64,000 nucleotides of DNA from CAAGNP01 sp045603545 (lineage in GTDB: Bacteria > Bacteroidota > Bacteroidia > Bacteroidales > UBA932): assembly GCA_045603545.1 (NCBI GenBank), contig JAZUMG010000019.1, positions 1 to 64,000 of the forward strand. Direction: 5' to 3'. Each line of letters starts with the position of its first letter. Position 1 is the first letter of the stretch. The position numbers were made by a program, and so were the translations under genes. Positions 34,549-43,850 of this stretch are shown here, one piece after another. Under the pieces are notes generated by a model that did no database searches, was not told the DNA's origin, and worked only from the letters and a program-made list of their open reading frames with translations.

Positions 34549-35852
34549 GTTTATTAGCCATAGTTGGACGCCCCAATGTGGGCAAATCTACCCTGTTCAA
34601 CAGACTTGTGGGGATGAGACAAGCGATTGTAGATGAGACTGCCGGTGTTACCAGAGACAGACACTACGGTCGTTGCGAATGGTGCGGACACGAATTCTCT
34701 GTAGTGGATACAGGTGGTTACACATCCAACTCTGACGACATCTTTGAAGGGGAGATCAGAAAACAGGTAACCATCGCCATTCAGGAGGCAGATGCCGTCC
34801 TGTTTATGGTAGAGGTGGGAACAGGCATTACAGATTACGACTCGGAGATTGCCGAGATACTGAGACAATCCAAAAAGCCTGTAATCCTGGCTGTAAACAA
34901 AGTGGACTCCGCAGCCAAACAGTATGATGCATATGAGTTCTACTCGCTGGGTCTTGGTGAGATATGGAGCATTTCATCTTCCAATGGCAGCGGCACAGGT
35001 GACCTCCTTGATGAGATAGTACGCATCCTCCCTAAAGATGAAAAAGTGGAGGACACCCACGCAGGTATCCCAAGAGTAGCTATCGTAGGTAAGCCAAACG
35101 TAGGTAAATCATCACTGACCAACGCCCTTCTTGGTGAGGACAGAAATATAGTAACACCTATTGCCGGCACCACCAGAGACTCGGTAGAATCGTACTACAA
35201 CAAGTTTGGCCACGAGTTCATCCTTGTGGACACAGCAGGTCTGAGAAAGAAGACAAAGGTTAAAGAGGATCTTGAATTCTACTCTGTAATGCGCTCCATC
35301 AGAGCCATTGAGCACTCTGACATCTGCATCCTTATGATCGATGCCCAGAGTGGCATTGAGGCGCAGGATCTTGCCATCTTCAACCTCATAAACAGAAACA
35401 AGAAAGGGTGCGTAGTAGTAGTGAACAAATGGGACACTGTAGAGAAGAGCAGCAACACTATGAAAGAGTACACCCAGGTAATCAAAGAGAGGCTCTCACC
35501 ATTCAACGACCTTCCTATCATCTTCACCTCTGTGATAAACAAGCAGAGGATTCTGGATGTTCTTGATGCCACTGCGAAAGTATATGAAAACTTCTCACAG
35601 AAGATACCTACATCCAAACTGAACGAAGCTATGCTTCCTGAGATTGAGAACTACCCTCCACCTGCAACCAAAGGGAAGTACATCAAAATCAAATTCATCA
35701 CACAGCTCCCTACACAGAGCCCATCATTTGCATTCTTCTGTAACCTACCACAATATATCAAGGATCCCTACAAGAGGTTCCTGGAGAACAAGCTGAGGAG
35801 TTATTTCGATTTTACTGGTTGCCCCATCCAGATATATATGAGGCAAAAATAG
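34545..35852 (+). CDS. der: Ribosome-associated GTPase Der (EngA)
   Basis: The 435-residue protein has two GTPase domains, each complete: GRPNVGKST and DTGGY in the first, GKPNVGKSS, DTAGL and NKWD in the second. A C-terminal KH-like domain follows. It is needed for 50S assembly. The frame extends upstream to 34482, but the MSLLAIVGRPNVGKS start at 34545 is standard and overlaps the preceding stop. Confidence 0.96.
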   Translation: MSLLAIVGRPNVGKSTLFNRLVGMRQAIVDETAGVTRDRHYGRCEWCGHEFSVVDTGGYTSNSDDIFEGEIRKQVTIAIQEADAVLFMVEVGTGITDYDSEIAEILRQSKKPVILAVNKVDSAAKQYDAYEFYSLGLGEIWSISSSNGSGTGDLLDEIVRILPKDEKVEDTHAGIPRVAIVGKPNVGKSSLTNALLGEDRNIVTPIAGTTRDSVESYYNKFGHEFILVDTAGLRKKTKVKEDLEFYSVMRSIRAIEHSDICILMIDAQSGIEAQDLAIFNLINRNKKGCVVVVNKWDTVEKSSNTMKEYTQVIKERLSPFNDLPIIFTSVINKQRILDVLDATAKVYENFSQKIPTSKLNEAMLPEIENYPPPATKGKYIKIKFITQLPTQSPSFAFFCNLPQYIKDPYKRFLENKLRSYFDFTGCPIQIYMRQK

Positions 35853-35869
35853 AGAATTGGAGTAGTGAA

Positions 35870-36277
35870 CTATTCTTTATCGATGGAGAGTTGCTGGATA
35901 TAATTCCCTCTCTCCGTCGTTTTTACAAATATAGTTACCCTGAATTTGTTTCCGCCACCTTCAAGTTTTCCTATGGCATAAGTCATAGGATATACCCCGC
36001 TTTTGTGTACAATGTCAAATGAATGGGGTGTATAATCTTCAAAAAACCTCTTCATTATCTGCCTGGCCTGACTCCTGCTGCAATTGCTCCGCTGACCGAA
36101 CATCACCAGTTCTATATTCTCTGAAAACCAGGCAGAGAGATTCTTTGCATTACCGTGTTCAAGATATTTTGCGATTGGGACAAATACATCGCTCTGAGTC
36201 TGCTGACCCGATGCGAAAAGGGGCAGCACCACCAAAAACGATGCCAATAACAGTGGTTTTATGGAAACATTGCTCAT
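35870..36277 (-). CDS. DUF4783 family secreted protein
   Basis: About 135 residues from the ATG at 36277 (an earlier start exists at 36310). A signal peptide ends near FASGQ. The following NTF2-like fold region (FVPIAKYLEHGNAKNLSAWFSENIELVMFG) is the DUF4783 pattern found throughout Bacteroidota. The function is unknown; it is periplasmic. It is divergent from rlmH and converges on der. Confidence 0.85.
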   Translation of the reverse strand: MSNVSIKPLLLASFLVVLPLFASGQQTQSDVFVPIAKYLEHGNAKNLSAWFSENIELVMFGQRSNCSRSQARQIMKRFFEDYTPHSFDIVHKSGVYPMTYAIGKLEGGGNKFRVTIFVKTTERGNYIQQLSIDKE

Positions 36278-36337
36278 GCCCGAAACATATGCAAAAATCA
36301 GACCATACAAAAGTTTCTATAATTGATTTATTACACG

Positions 36338-36345
36338 TATATTTG
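36338..36345 (+). promoter_or_regulatory. -7 element of the rlmH/sensor kinase unit
   Basis: TATATTTG lies 17 nt before the rlmH ATG at 36363. The -33 position is only T-rich (GTTTC), without TTG. Confidence 0.5.
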
Positions 36346-36362
36346 TGTACAAACTATCAATT

Positions 36363-36836
36363 ATGAAGATAACTTTTCTCACAGTAGGCAAGACCACATT
36401 CCCCTTTGTAAAGGAGGGGTGCGATATCTTCATAAAAAGGATCAGACACTACACCACCTTCGAATACATAGAGATTCCGGAACTGAAGAACACATCATCC
36501 CTCTCCAAAGAACAGATCAAGGAGAAGGAGGCGGAACTGATACTCAAATATGTAAAAAATACAGACAAGGTGGTCCTGCTGGATGAGAGGGGTAAGAATT
36601 TCACCTCCATCGAATGGTCAAAAGAGCTTGAGAAAGAGATCGTTTCCGGCACCAGATCCCTCATTTTCATTGTAGGCGGGGCATACGGATTTTCCAAAAC
36701 CATCTACGAAAGGGCCAACGGCAAACTCTCCCTCTCCTCTATGACCTTCTCACATCAGATCATAAGGTTGTTCTTTATCGAACAGCTATATCGTGCATTT
36801 ACCATAATGAAAGGGGAACCATACCACAATGAATAG
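36363..36836 (+). CDS. rlmH: 23S rRNA (pseudouridine-1915-N3) methyltransferase
   Basis: The 157-residue SPOUT methyltransferase has the SAM-binding knot IFIVGGAYGFS and the C-terminal LSLSSMTFSHQIIRLFFIEQLYRA...YHNE. It methylates pseudouridine 1915 in helix 69 of 23S rRNA. The true start is MKITFLTVGK at 36363; the frame opens earlier at 36345. Its last 8 nt overlap the sensor kinase gene. Confidence 0.95.
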   Translation: MKITFLTVGKTTFPFVKEGCDIFIKRIRHYTTFEYIEIPELKNTSSLSKEQIKEKEAELILKYVKNTDKVVLLDERGKNFTSIEWSKELEKEIVSGTRSLIFIVGGAYGFSKTIYERANGKLSLSSMTFSHQIIRLFFIEQLYRAFTIMKGEPYHNE

Positions 36837-39800
36837 CAGAAAGGGTTCAATAATACTATGGATACTGGCGATCCTGTCGCTGCTCCTGTCATTTATCCAG
36901 AACCACCTGGAAACTCCATCCAAAGAGGCTGTGGATGTGGAGAGGAGGATCAATGCCAGGATTGGTCTGATGGATGAATATGTGGATCGCGCATTTAAAG
37001 CAGAACCGGGCCAATGGGTAAGCATTTATGGCTTCCCGGAAGATATGGTGCTCTACAAATATGTATCAGACTCCCTCCAATCGTGGATAAACCTCTTTCC
37101 CATACACAACGACGCCATCGAGACAGCAGGCCCCGGATACTTCTTCCACGACCTGACAAACAGGAACCCCTTCAACACCCCTCTGGCATACCTGAAGGAT
37201 GATGCCCAATATATCAACCTCGGAAACTCCTGGTATGTGGTCAAAAAATACAGACAGGGGGAGGTAAGTATCCTTGCAGGAATCCTTATAAACACCGAAT
37301 ATGTATCAGAAAACTCTATCCTACAAAACACTGTAAATGAAAAACTTCTGTTAAACGACCAGTACACGATAGTTCCGATCGGAGTGGATGACTCCAATGT
37401 TATCAGAACCAAGGACGGGACACCCCTGTTCTCAATAATCAGCAATGTGACCATATCGGTCAACTCCCCCTATACACTCTTGCGGTGGGTATCACTCCTG
37501 TTCGCAGGTCTGGCACTCTTCACATACCACTACAGGAAAAGGAGCAAAAAGTCCCTTATCATAACATTCTCATCACTCCTGCTGTTGAGAGTACTTGCAT
37601 TTTCACTCTCCAAAACCACATTTTACGACATAGAGTTCTTCTCACCGTCTCTCTACGCTGACGGAGCTTTCTTCAACTCTTTGGGAGCGGTTATAATCAA
37701 CCACATATTCCTGTTCCTTGATATCCTTGCCTTCTTCATGATGAGATTCTCCATCATAAAGAACATCAGGCACTCCTCACCGGTGATGAAAAGGGTCAAG
37801 ACTGCCATAGTCACACTGGCCCCGATATTGATATTCCTGTACATACATTTTACCCTCAAGTCCCTCATCCTCAACTCCAGCATTGACCTGGAGCTGTACA
37901 ATATTGAGGGGATAACAATTTACTCCCTACTCTCTTTCTTCATATATGCACTGCTCTTCATCGCATTGCTGCTGTCGCTCCAGTTCATCGTATTGACATA
38001 CAATCTGAAAGAGAAGATAAATCTACTCTCCACCAAAGGGACACTATTTTACATATTCATAATATCCCTCTACACAGTCACCAGTGTAGCCAACTTCGGT
38101 TTTAACAGGGAGTTTGAGAGAAACAGAGCCATCTCCAACAAACTTGCCATAGACAGGGATCTGGATTTGGAATTGCACCTCCGCTCGATAGAGACATTCA
38201 TAATGCAGGACCCCCTGATACAGTTTCTGGTCACACTTCCAAATGGTGGAGAACTGATAAAAAACAGGCTCCGTGACCTCTATTTCTGGGGAATCATAAA
38301 CAAATATGACATAAGGATCACCGTATGCCGACCCAATGACCTCCTGCAGACAGACATAAATTCAGAGCCTGTAGACTGCTTCACATTCTTCAGGACAGAG
38401 ATTGTGGAAAAATACGGCATATCACTCGGTCCACTCTCCAGATTCTACTATCTGAACAACAACAACAGCTTCATAAACTATTTCGGCCAATTCCCCTACT
38501 ACAGGAACAACAATCTCTACAATATGTACATCGAGATTGACTCCAAGAAGGTAAATGAGTCGATGGGGTATCCCAACGTCATGCTGGACTCAAGAATCCT
38601 GAGCAGGAAAAATCTCCCGAGCATCTATTCATATGCCAAGTACTATGAAAACAAGCTTCTGGCCTATGACGGCAAGTACAATTATCCGCTGGTCAATGAG
38701 ACAGATTACAAGGAGAGATACTCATACAACCGCAAAAACGGTTATGTCCACTTCGTCAACAAGACATCACCCGAAAGCTTTGTAATAGTATCAAGGCACA
38801 CCAGATCTGCCATAGCATATCTGGTCACCTTCTCATACCTTTTCATCTTCTACTCGGCCATCATACTCACGCTGTTCCGCTTCAGGCACGACAAGGCCAA
38901 GACCACCAAGCACAGACATAAGAACTCCTTCAGGAACAAAATTACATACCTGATCACCACATCCCTTGTAGTGGCCATCGCACTTATGGGTAGTGGCAGT
39001 ATCCTTTTCATTGTAAGGGTATTTGACGAGAACAACAGATCCATCATGGAGGACAAACTTACCTCCATACAAACATCATTGTCAGAACTTTGCAAATACA
39101 CCACAAGCAACGAGGAGTTTCTTGCACCGGATATCACGGAGGAGATTGCAAACCTTGCCCTCAACACTCAGGTGGACATAAACATATTCAGCACCAAGGG
39201 AAAACTGATAAGCACCACCAAAAATGAGGTCTTCAACCAGTACCTTGTCAGTACCAGGATGAACGACAAAGCATTCAAGGCATTGGTAATAAACAATGAA
39301 AAGCAGGTGATCGAGCGTGAAAACATAGCAAACCTCCAGTACTTCTCCCTCTATGCACCCATTTTCAACATCAACGGCAAGTTCATAGGGATACTCAACA
39401 TCCCATACTTTATGGACATTTCCGAGATGAAGGATGATGCTACCCCCATTATAGCCACCATTATCAACCTCTTTATGATACTTATTCTGGCGGCAATACT
39501 GGTGAGCAGATTCCTCTCCAACTCCATTGCCAAGCCGGTACTGATGATCAGCAAGAAGATGCAGGAGCTTGACATCTCGCAGAAGGGTGAGCATATCCAA
39601 TACTCGGGTGATGATGAATTGGGGGCACTTGTCAACGCATACAACAATATGGTGGATGACATCGTAGAGAGCACCAGGAGATTTGCTGAGAGTGAGCGCG
39701 AACAGGCCTGGAAAGAGATGGCAAGGCATATCGCCCACGAGATCAAGAATCCCCTCACCCCTATGCAGCTGAGTATCCAGCACCTGGTAAGGCTCAAACA

Positions 39801-40371
39801 GCAGAACGTCCCCAACTGGGATGAGAAATTCTATGCAGCATCCAACTCATTGCTGGAACAGATCAGCATCCTCTCACAAACAGCATCTGAATTCTCAAGT
39901 TTTGCCAAATTCTACAATGAAGACAGCAGGGTGTTCGATTTGAGGGGACTCATTCAGGACCAGCTCCTGTTCTTTGACAACAGGGACAACATCAGTTTTA
40001 AGTTTGTAACCACAATTGAGCAGGCAGAAGTCCTTGCGAAAAAAGATCAGATAACCAGGGTACTTGTCAACCTGATAAGCAATGCCATCCAAGCACTGGA
40101 AGCGCTCGACGGAGGATCCATAAGGGTATCCCTTGCCGCCACCGGCAAATCATACACCGTGTCTATAGAGGACAATGGCGAAGGGGTAAAGGAGGAGAAC
40201 CTGTATAAACTGTTCAAGCCCAACTTTACCACCAAAAGCAGCGGTACAGGATTGGGCCTGGCCATCTGTAAAAGCATTATAGATCAAAGCAATGGAGAGA
40301 TCTCCTACTGCAGGTCAGAGCTTGGAGGTGCCAATTTCTCGTTCACCCTTCCTATCTATCAGAAGGGATAG
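36829..40371 (+). CDS. Large multi-span sensor histidine kinase
   Basis: The 1180-residue protein has an N-terminal membrane helix, an extracytoplasmic domain (about 30-205), and a block of several helices to about 430. A second extracytoplasmic sensor region runs to about 660; further helices and another sensor segment follow, then HAMP, HisKA and HATPase_c. The phospho-accepting histidine is H970 (RHIAHEIKNPLTPM), and the ATP-binding boxes EDNGEGVKEENL and SSGTGLGLAICKSI are intact. It is unusually large for a kinase of this type. It is followed convergently by a sigma-54 type response regulator overlapping it by 20 nt, its likely partner. The signal is unknown. Confidence 0.9.
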   Translation: MNSRKGSIILWILAILSLLLSFIQNHLETPSKEAVDVERRINARIGLMDEYVDRAFKAEPGQWVSIYGFPEDMVLYKYVSDSLQSWINLFPIHNDAIETAGPGYFFHDLTNRNPFNTPLAYLKDDAQYINLGNSWYVVKKYRQGEVSILAGILINTEYVSENSILQNTVNEKLLLNDQYTIVPIGVDDSNVIRTKDGTPLFSIISNVTISVNSPYTLLRWVSLLFAGLALFTYHYRKRSKKSLIITFSSLLLLRVLAFSLSKTTFYDIEFFSPSLYADGAFFNSLGAVIINHIFLFLDILAFFMMRFSIIKNIRHSSPVMKRVKTAIVTLAPILIFLYIHFTLKSLILNSSIDLELYNIEGITIYSLLSFFIYALLFIALLLSLQFIVLTYNLKEKINLLSTKGTLFYIFIISLYTVTSVANFGFNREFERNRAISNKLAIDRDLDLELHLRSIETFIMQDPLIQFLVTLPNGGELIKNRLRDLYFWGIINKYDIRITVCRPNDLLQTDINSEPVDCFTFFRTEIVEKYGISLGPLSRFYYLNNNNSFINYFGQFPYYRNNNLYNMYIEIDSKKVNESMGYPNVMLDSRILSRKNLPSIYSYAKYYENKLLAYDGKYNYPLVNETDYKERYSYNRKNGYVHFVNKTSPESFVIVSRHTRSAIAYLVTFSYLFIFYSAIILTLFRFRHDKAKTTKHRHKNSFRNKITYLITTSLVVAIALMGSGSILFIVRVFDENNRSIMEDKLTSIQTSLSELCKYTTSNEEFLAPDITEEIANLALNTQVDINIFSTKGKLISTTKNEVFNQYLVSTRMNDKAFKALVINNEKQVIERENIANLQYFSLYAPIFNINGKFIGILNIPYFMDISEMKDDATPIIATIINLFMILILAAILVSRFLSNSIAKPVLMISKKMQELDISQKGEHIQYSGDDELGALVNAYNNMVDDIVESTRRFAESEREQAWKEMARHIAHEIKNPLTPMQLSIQHLVRLKQQNVPNWDEKFYAASNSLLEQISILSQTASEFSSFAKFYNEDSRVFDLRGLIQDQLLFFDNRDNISFKFVTTIEQAEVLAKKDQITRVLVNLISNAIQALEALDGGSIRVSLAATGKSYTVSIEDNGEGVKEENLYKLFKPNFTTKSSGTGLGLAICKSIIDQSNGEISYCRSELGGANFSFTLPIYQKG

Positions 40372-41515
40372 CGTAAGTGATGACATCATCTCTGGTGATT
40401 ACACCATTCGACAGGATGAGAAGCCTCTCCACCACATTTCTAAGCTCACGGATATTTCCGCTCCATCCATACTGCATCAACTCCTCTACAGCATCCTTCT
40501 CAATCTTCATCACAGGTTTGCCGTTTTCACTGCAAATTTGTTTGATGAAGTGATCTACAAGAAGGGGAATATCCTCCTTTCTCTCCGCCAAAGAGGGGAG
40601 ATGAATTATTATGACGCTGAGTCTATGGTATAGGTCTTCACGGAATGTCCCTTTGGCAATCTCCTCTTTCAGGTTCTTGTTGGTAGCTGCCACAACCCTT
40701 ACATCCACCTCTATATCCTTGTCACTGCCTACCCTGCTCAGCTTACGTTCCTGCAGCACCCTCAGGACCTTTGCCTGGGCTGCAAGGCTCATATCACCAA
40801 TCTCATCCAGAAACAGGGTGCCACCATTTGCCTGCTCAAATTTCCCTTTGTGCTGCTTGATGGCAGAGGTAAATGCACCTTTCTCGTGACCGAAAAGCTC
40901 GCTCTCGATAAGTTCACTTGGGATTGCAGCACAGTTTACCTCTACAAATGGGGCCGAAACTCTGTTGCTCAGTTCATGGAGCCATCTGGCCACCAACTCC
41001 TTACCAGTACCGTTCGATCCTGTAATCAACACTCTGGCATCTGCCGGAGCTACCCTCTTTATCATCTCCTTCACCCTGATGATAGCCGCTGATTCTCCCA
41101 CTATCTCCTGAACTTTGGAGATCTTTCTCTTCAGAGTCTTGGTCTCTTTCACAAGCTCTGTCTTGTCTGTGGCGTTCTTGAGTGTGATGAGGATTCTGTT
41201 CAGATCCAAAGGTTTCTGTATGAAGTCGTACGCACCCTTCTTGATACAGTCTACAGCAGTATCGATGTCCCCGTGTCCCGACATCATGATGATAGTGGAT
41301 TCACATCCCCCCTGCACAAGCTTGTCCAGCAGTTCTTTCCCATCCATATTGGGCATCTTGATATCACAGAAAATGGCATCAAACTGCGAAGCCTGAGCCT
41401 TCTCCACCCCCTCTGCACCATCCGACGCCAGGGTTATCTCGTGACCTTCAAATTCCAGAATCTCCTTGAGGGTATTCCTGATACTCCTCTCATCATCAAC
41501 AACAAGTATTTTCAT
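40352..41515 (-). CDS. Sigma-54-type response regulator without a DNA-binding domain
   Basis: The 387-residue protein has a receiver domain (1-115, phosphorylated D51 in FCDIKMPNMDG). Its AAA+ domain carries Walker A GSNGTGKE (166-173), GAFTSA (213-218) and Walker B FLDEIG. It ends shortly after the AAA+ lid (GNIRELRNVVERLLIL), so the C-terminal Fis-type helix-turn-helix of the usual 450-470-residue NtrC proteins is missing. GAFTSA in place of GAFTGA still fits sigma-54 contact. It is convergent with the large sensor kinase and probably its cognate regulator. It may activate sigma-54 promoters from solution. Confidence 0.9.
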   Translation of the reverse strand: MKILVVDDERSIRNTLKEILEFEGHEITLASDGAEGVEKAQASQFDAIFCDIKMPNMDGKELLDKLVQGGCESTIIMMSGHGDIDTAVDCIKKGAYDFIQKPLDLNRILITLKNATDKTELVKETKTLKRKISKVQEIVGESAAIIRVKEMIKRVAPADARVLITGSNGTGKELVARWLHELSNRVSAPFVEVNCAAIPSELIESELFGHEKGAFTSAIKQHKGKFEQANGGTLFLDEIGDMSLAAQAKVLRVLQERKLSRVGSDKDIEVDVRVVAATNKNLKEEIAKGTFREDLYHRLSVIIIHLPSLAERKEDIPLLVDHFIKQICSENGKPVMKIEKDAVEELMQYGWSGNIRELRNVVERLLILSNGVITRDDVITYAIPSDR

Positions 41516-41533
41516 ATAGTCAAATTTATACTA

Positions 41534-41541
41534 CAAAGATA
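41534..41541 (-). promoter_or_regulatory. -7 element of the sigma-54 regulator gene
   Basis: TATCTTTG (minus) lies 18 nt before the ATG. A second TAAATTTG match is at 41521-41528, nearer the gene. The -33 is weak (ATG at 19 nt). Confidence 0.5.
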
Positions 41542-41589
41542 AGACAGAAAAACCAATCCACATACACTCTGCAAAATATAAGCCATATA

Positions 41590-41619
41590 TTGAAGATTGG
41601 TTTCATTTTTATACCTTTG
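41590..41619 (+). promoter_or_regulatory. Promoter of cmk-ispH
   Basis: TTG (41590-41592), 19 nt, then TACCTTTG (41612-41619). The element ends 7 nt before the cmk ATG at 41627, so the transcript would have almost no leader. Confidence 0.6.
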
Positions 41620-41626
41620 TATCCAA

Positions 41627-42316
41627 ATGGATACACAAAAAATTATCATAGCTATTGATGGCTACTCTTCGACCGGCAAGAGTACTTTCGCCAAGCTTGT
41701 GGCGGCGAAGTTGGGTTATATCTACATTGATACCGGCGCCCTTTACAGAGCGATGACCCTATGTGCCATCAAAAATGGCATTATCGACCACCAGAACAAC
41801 ATCGACTACGAGAAGTTGCAGAAAAGTCTCTGTGACACCGCTATCGAATTCCGGCCTACAGGGGAGAATGGCAAAAGCGAAACATATCTCAATGGTGAGA
41901 ATGTAGAGAAGGAGATTCGTGGACTGGAGATCGCAAACAAAGTCAGCCACATCGCTGCTATACCTGCAGTGCGAAACTTTGTTGACTCCATGCTCAAGAG
42001 ATATGGTGAGAAAAAAGGGGTGGTAATGGATGGCCGCGATATAGGTACTGCAGTATTTCCAAATGCAGAACTCAAGATCTTCATGACAGCCAATCCCGAA
42101 ATCAGGGCTCAGAGAAGATACAACGAGATGGTAGCTAAGGGGGAAAATCCCAATATGGAAGATGTCCTTAAAAATCTCCTGGAGCGTGACTACATAGACA
42201 CTCACCGCGAGACAGCTCCACTTACACAAGCTCCCGATGCAGTCCTTCTGGACAACAGCCATATGACACTCGATGAGCAGATGGATTGGATTATTACACT
42301 TTTGGAAAAAAGATGA
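41627..42316 (+). CDS. cmk: Cytidylate kinase
   Basis: The 229-residue P-loop kinase has IAIDGYSSTGKSTFAKL (7-23), YIDTGALYRAMT and MDGRDIGTAVFPNA. It phosphorylates CMP and dCMP. The frame opens earlier at 41597, but the promoter lies inside that extension, so 41627 is the start. Its TGA overlaps the ispH ATG (ATGA). Confidence 0.95.
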   Translation: MDTQKIIIAIDGYSSTGKSTFAKLVAAKLGYIYIDTGALYRAMTLCAIKNGIIDHQNNIDYEKLQKSLCDTAIEFRPTGENGKSETYLNGENVEKEIRGLEIANKVSHIAAIPAVRNFVDSMLKRYGEKKGVVMDGRDIGTAVFPNAELKIFMTANPEIRAQRRYNEMVAKGENPNMEDVLKNLLERDYIDTHRETAPLTQAPDAVLLDNSHMTLDEQMDWIITLLEKR

Positions 42317-43200
42317 GAGTAGAAATTGACGAACATTCTGGGTGTTGCAATGGTGTCCGTCGCGCCATTGAACAGGCCGAGCAGGTCCTCTCCCAAAACG
42401 GAGCACTCTATTCACTTGGAGCCATAGTTCACAACGAGACAGAAATGGACCGTCTCCGCCACAAAGGGCTCTCCACCATCGGCTATGAAGACCTTAAAAA
42501 TCTTCAGGACACCGTGGTACTCTTCCGCGCACACGGTGAGCCACCAGCAGTATACAATATCGCCAAAGGGAACAATATTGAGATTATAGACTGCACCTGC
42601 CCGGTGGTTCTGCAGCTTCAAAAGAGGATTGCAGCTACATACCAGGAGATCTCTCCCAAAGGTGGGCAGATAATAATATTCGGCAAGAACGGTCACGCCG
42701 AAGTCAACGGACTCATCGGTCAGGTCCAAGGCAACGCCCTCGTTCTGGAGAAAGTAGAGCAACTGCACAGTGCCATCAGTGATAGGAGAATAGACCTCAC
42801 CAAGCCCATTGCCCTCTTCTCCCAAACTACCAAGGATCCGCAGCAGTTCCAGCAACTTGGTGAACTCCTCCGCACCGCTGTCCTTGAAGCCTGCGGCAAC
42901 GATTCCCAACTCTCCATTTTCAACACCATCTGCCGCCAGGTATCATCCCGACACCCAAATCTCATAGAGTTTGCCAAGGGACACACCGCCATCATCTTCG
43001 TTTGTGGAAAGGAGAGTTCTAACGGAAAAATCCTCTCCCAGCTCTGCGCCAGCGTAAACCCCCGCACATACTCCGTGGAACACCACAATGAAATAAACCC
43101 TCAATGGTTTGGCCCAGATGACTTTGTAGGAATCTGCGGTGCCACATCGACCCCCAAATGGCAGCTCGAAGAGGTGGCAAATTATCTCAAGAATTTATAG
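42313..43200 (+). CDS. ispH: 4-hydroxy-3-methylbut-2-enyl diphosphate reductase
   Basis: The 295-residue enzyme makes IPP and DMAPP in the last step of the MEP isoprenoid pathway. The three iron-sulfur cysteines are in GCCNGV (first motif), DCTCPVV and NTICRQVSSRHP. The first motif has CCN where GFCFGV is usual. It overlaps cmk by 4 nt, an arrangement conserved in many Bacteroidota (and a fusion neighbour in others). Confidence 0.93.
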   Translation: MRVEIDEHSGCCNGVRRAIEQAEQVLSQNGALYSLGAIVHNETEMDRLRHKGLSTIGYEDLKNLQDTVVLFRAHGEPPAVYNIAKGNNIEIIDCTCPVVLQLQKRIAATYQEISPKGGQIIIFGKNGHAEVNGLIGQVQGNALVLEKVEQLHSAISDRRIDLTKPIALFSQTTKDPQQFQQLGELLRTAVLEACGNDSQLSIFNTICRQVSSRHPNLIEFAKGHTAIIFVCGKESSNGKILSQLCASVNPRTYSVEHHNEINPQWFGPDDFVGICGATSTPKWQLEEVANYLKNL

Positions 43201-43218
43201 TGTTCTCCATTTTTTATA

Positions 43219-43226
43219 TATCTTTG
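43219..43226 (+). promoter_or_regulatory. -7 element of efp
   Basis: TATCTTTG lies 39 nt before the efp ATG at 43266. No -33 TTG is clear. Confidence 0.5.
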
Positions 43227-43265
43227 CGCCCAAATCGAAATTAAATAAACAATAATCAATATTTT

Positions 43266-43832
43266 ATGGCAACAACAGCTGATTTCAAAAACGGACTTTA
43301 TTTCAAATATGATGGCAAACCAGTATCTATCATCTGGTTCCAGCACGTTAAACCAGGTAAAGGTCCTGCATTCGTAAAAACCAAACTCCGCAACCTTGAG
43401 AATGGTAAAATCCTTGACAGAACCTTCACTGCAGGTGAGAAAATCGAACTTATCAACGTAGAGAGAAGACCTTACCAGTACCTTTATAAGGATGATATGG
43501 GTTACAACTTCATGCACAGCGAAACATTCGAACAGATTTCACTTCAGGAGGATCTTGTTGACAATGCAGACCTTATGAAAGAGGGTCAGGCAGTAGAGAT
43601 GATGTTCCTTGCTGATGAGGAGAGATGCCTCACTTGCGAGCTTCCAAAATATGTAGAGATGGAGGTTACCTACACTGAACCTGCTGTTAAAGGTGATACA
43701 GCCTCTACCAACGCCATGAAAGCTTGTACACTCGAAACTGGTGCAGAGATTATGGTTCCCCTATTCATCAACCAGGGTGACAGAATCAGAGTAAACACTG
43801 AGGATCGTTCATACGGTGAACGTGTTAGATAG
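43266..43832 (+). CDS. efp: Elongation factor P
   Basis: The 188-residue three-domain beta-barrel protein relieves ribosome stalling at polyproline. The tip loop contains KPGKGPAF with K32 at the position modified in many species. The transglutaminase lipoprotein gene follows 18 nt later on the same strand. DnaX in this window carries a proline-rich linker whose translation would need it. Confidence 0.95.
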   Translation: MATTADFKNGLYFKYDGKPVSIIWFQHVKPGKGPAFVKTKLRNLENGKILDRTFTAGEKIELINVERRPYQYLYKDDMGYNFMHSETFEQISLQEDLVDNADLMKEGQAVEMMFLADEERCLTCELPKYVEMEVTYTEPAVKGDTASTNAMKACTLETGAEIMVPLFINQGDRIRVNTEDRSYGERVR

Positions 43833-43850
43833 TTATCTAATCTCTATCAC

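Noticed and set aside
39082..39783. 233-aa minus-strand ORF antisense to the sensor kinase
   Set aside because: It overlaps the HAMP/HisKA coding region in full and has no promoter or domain.
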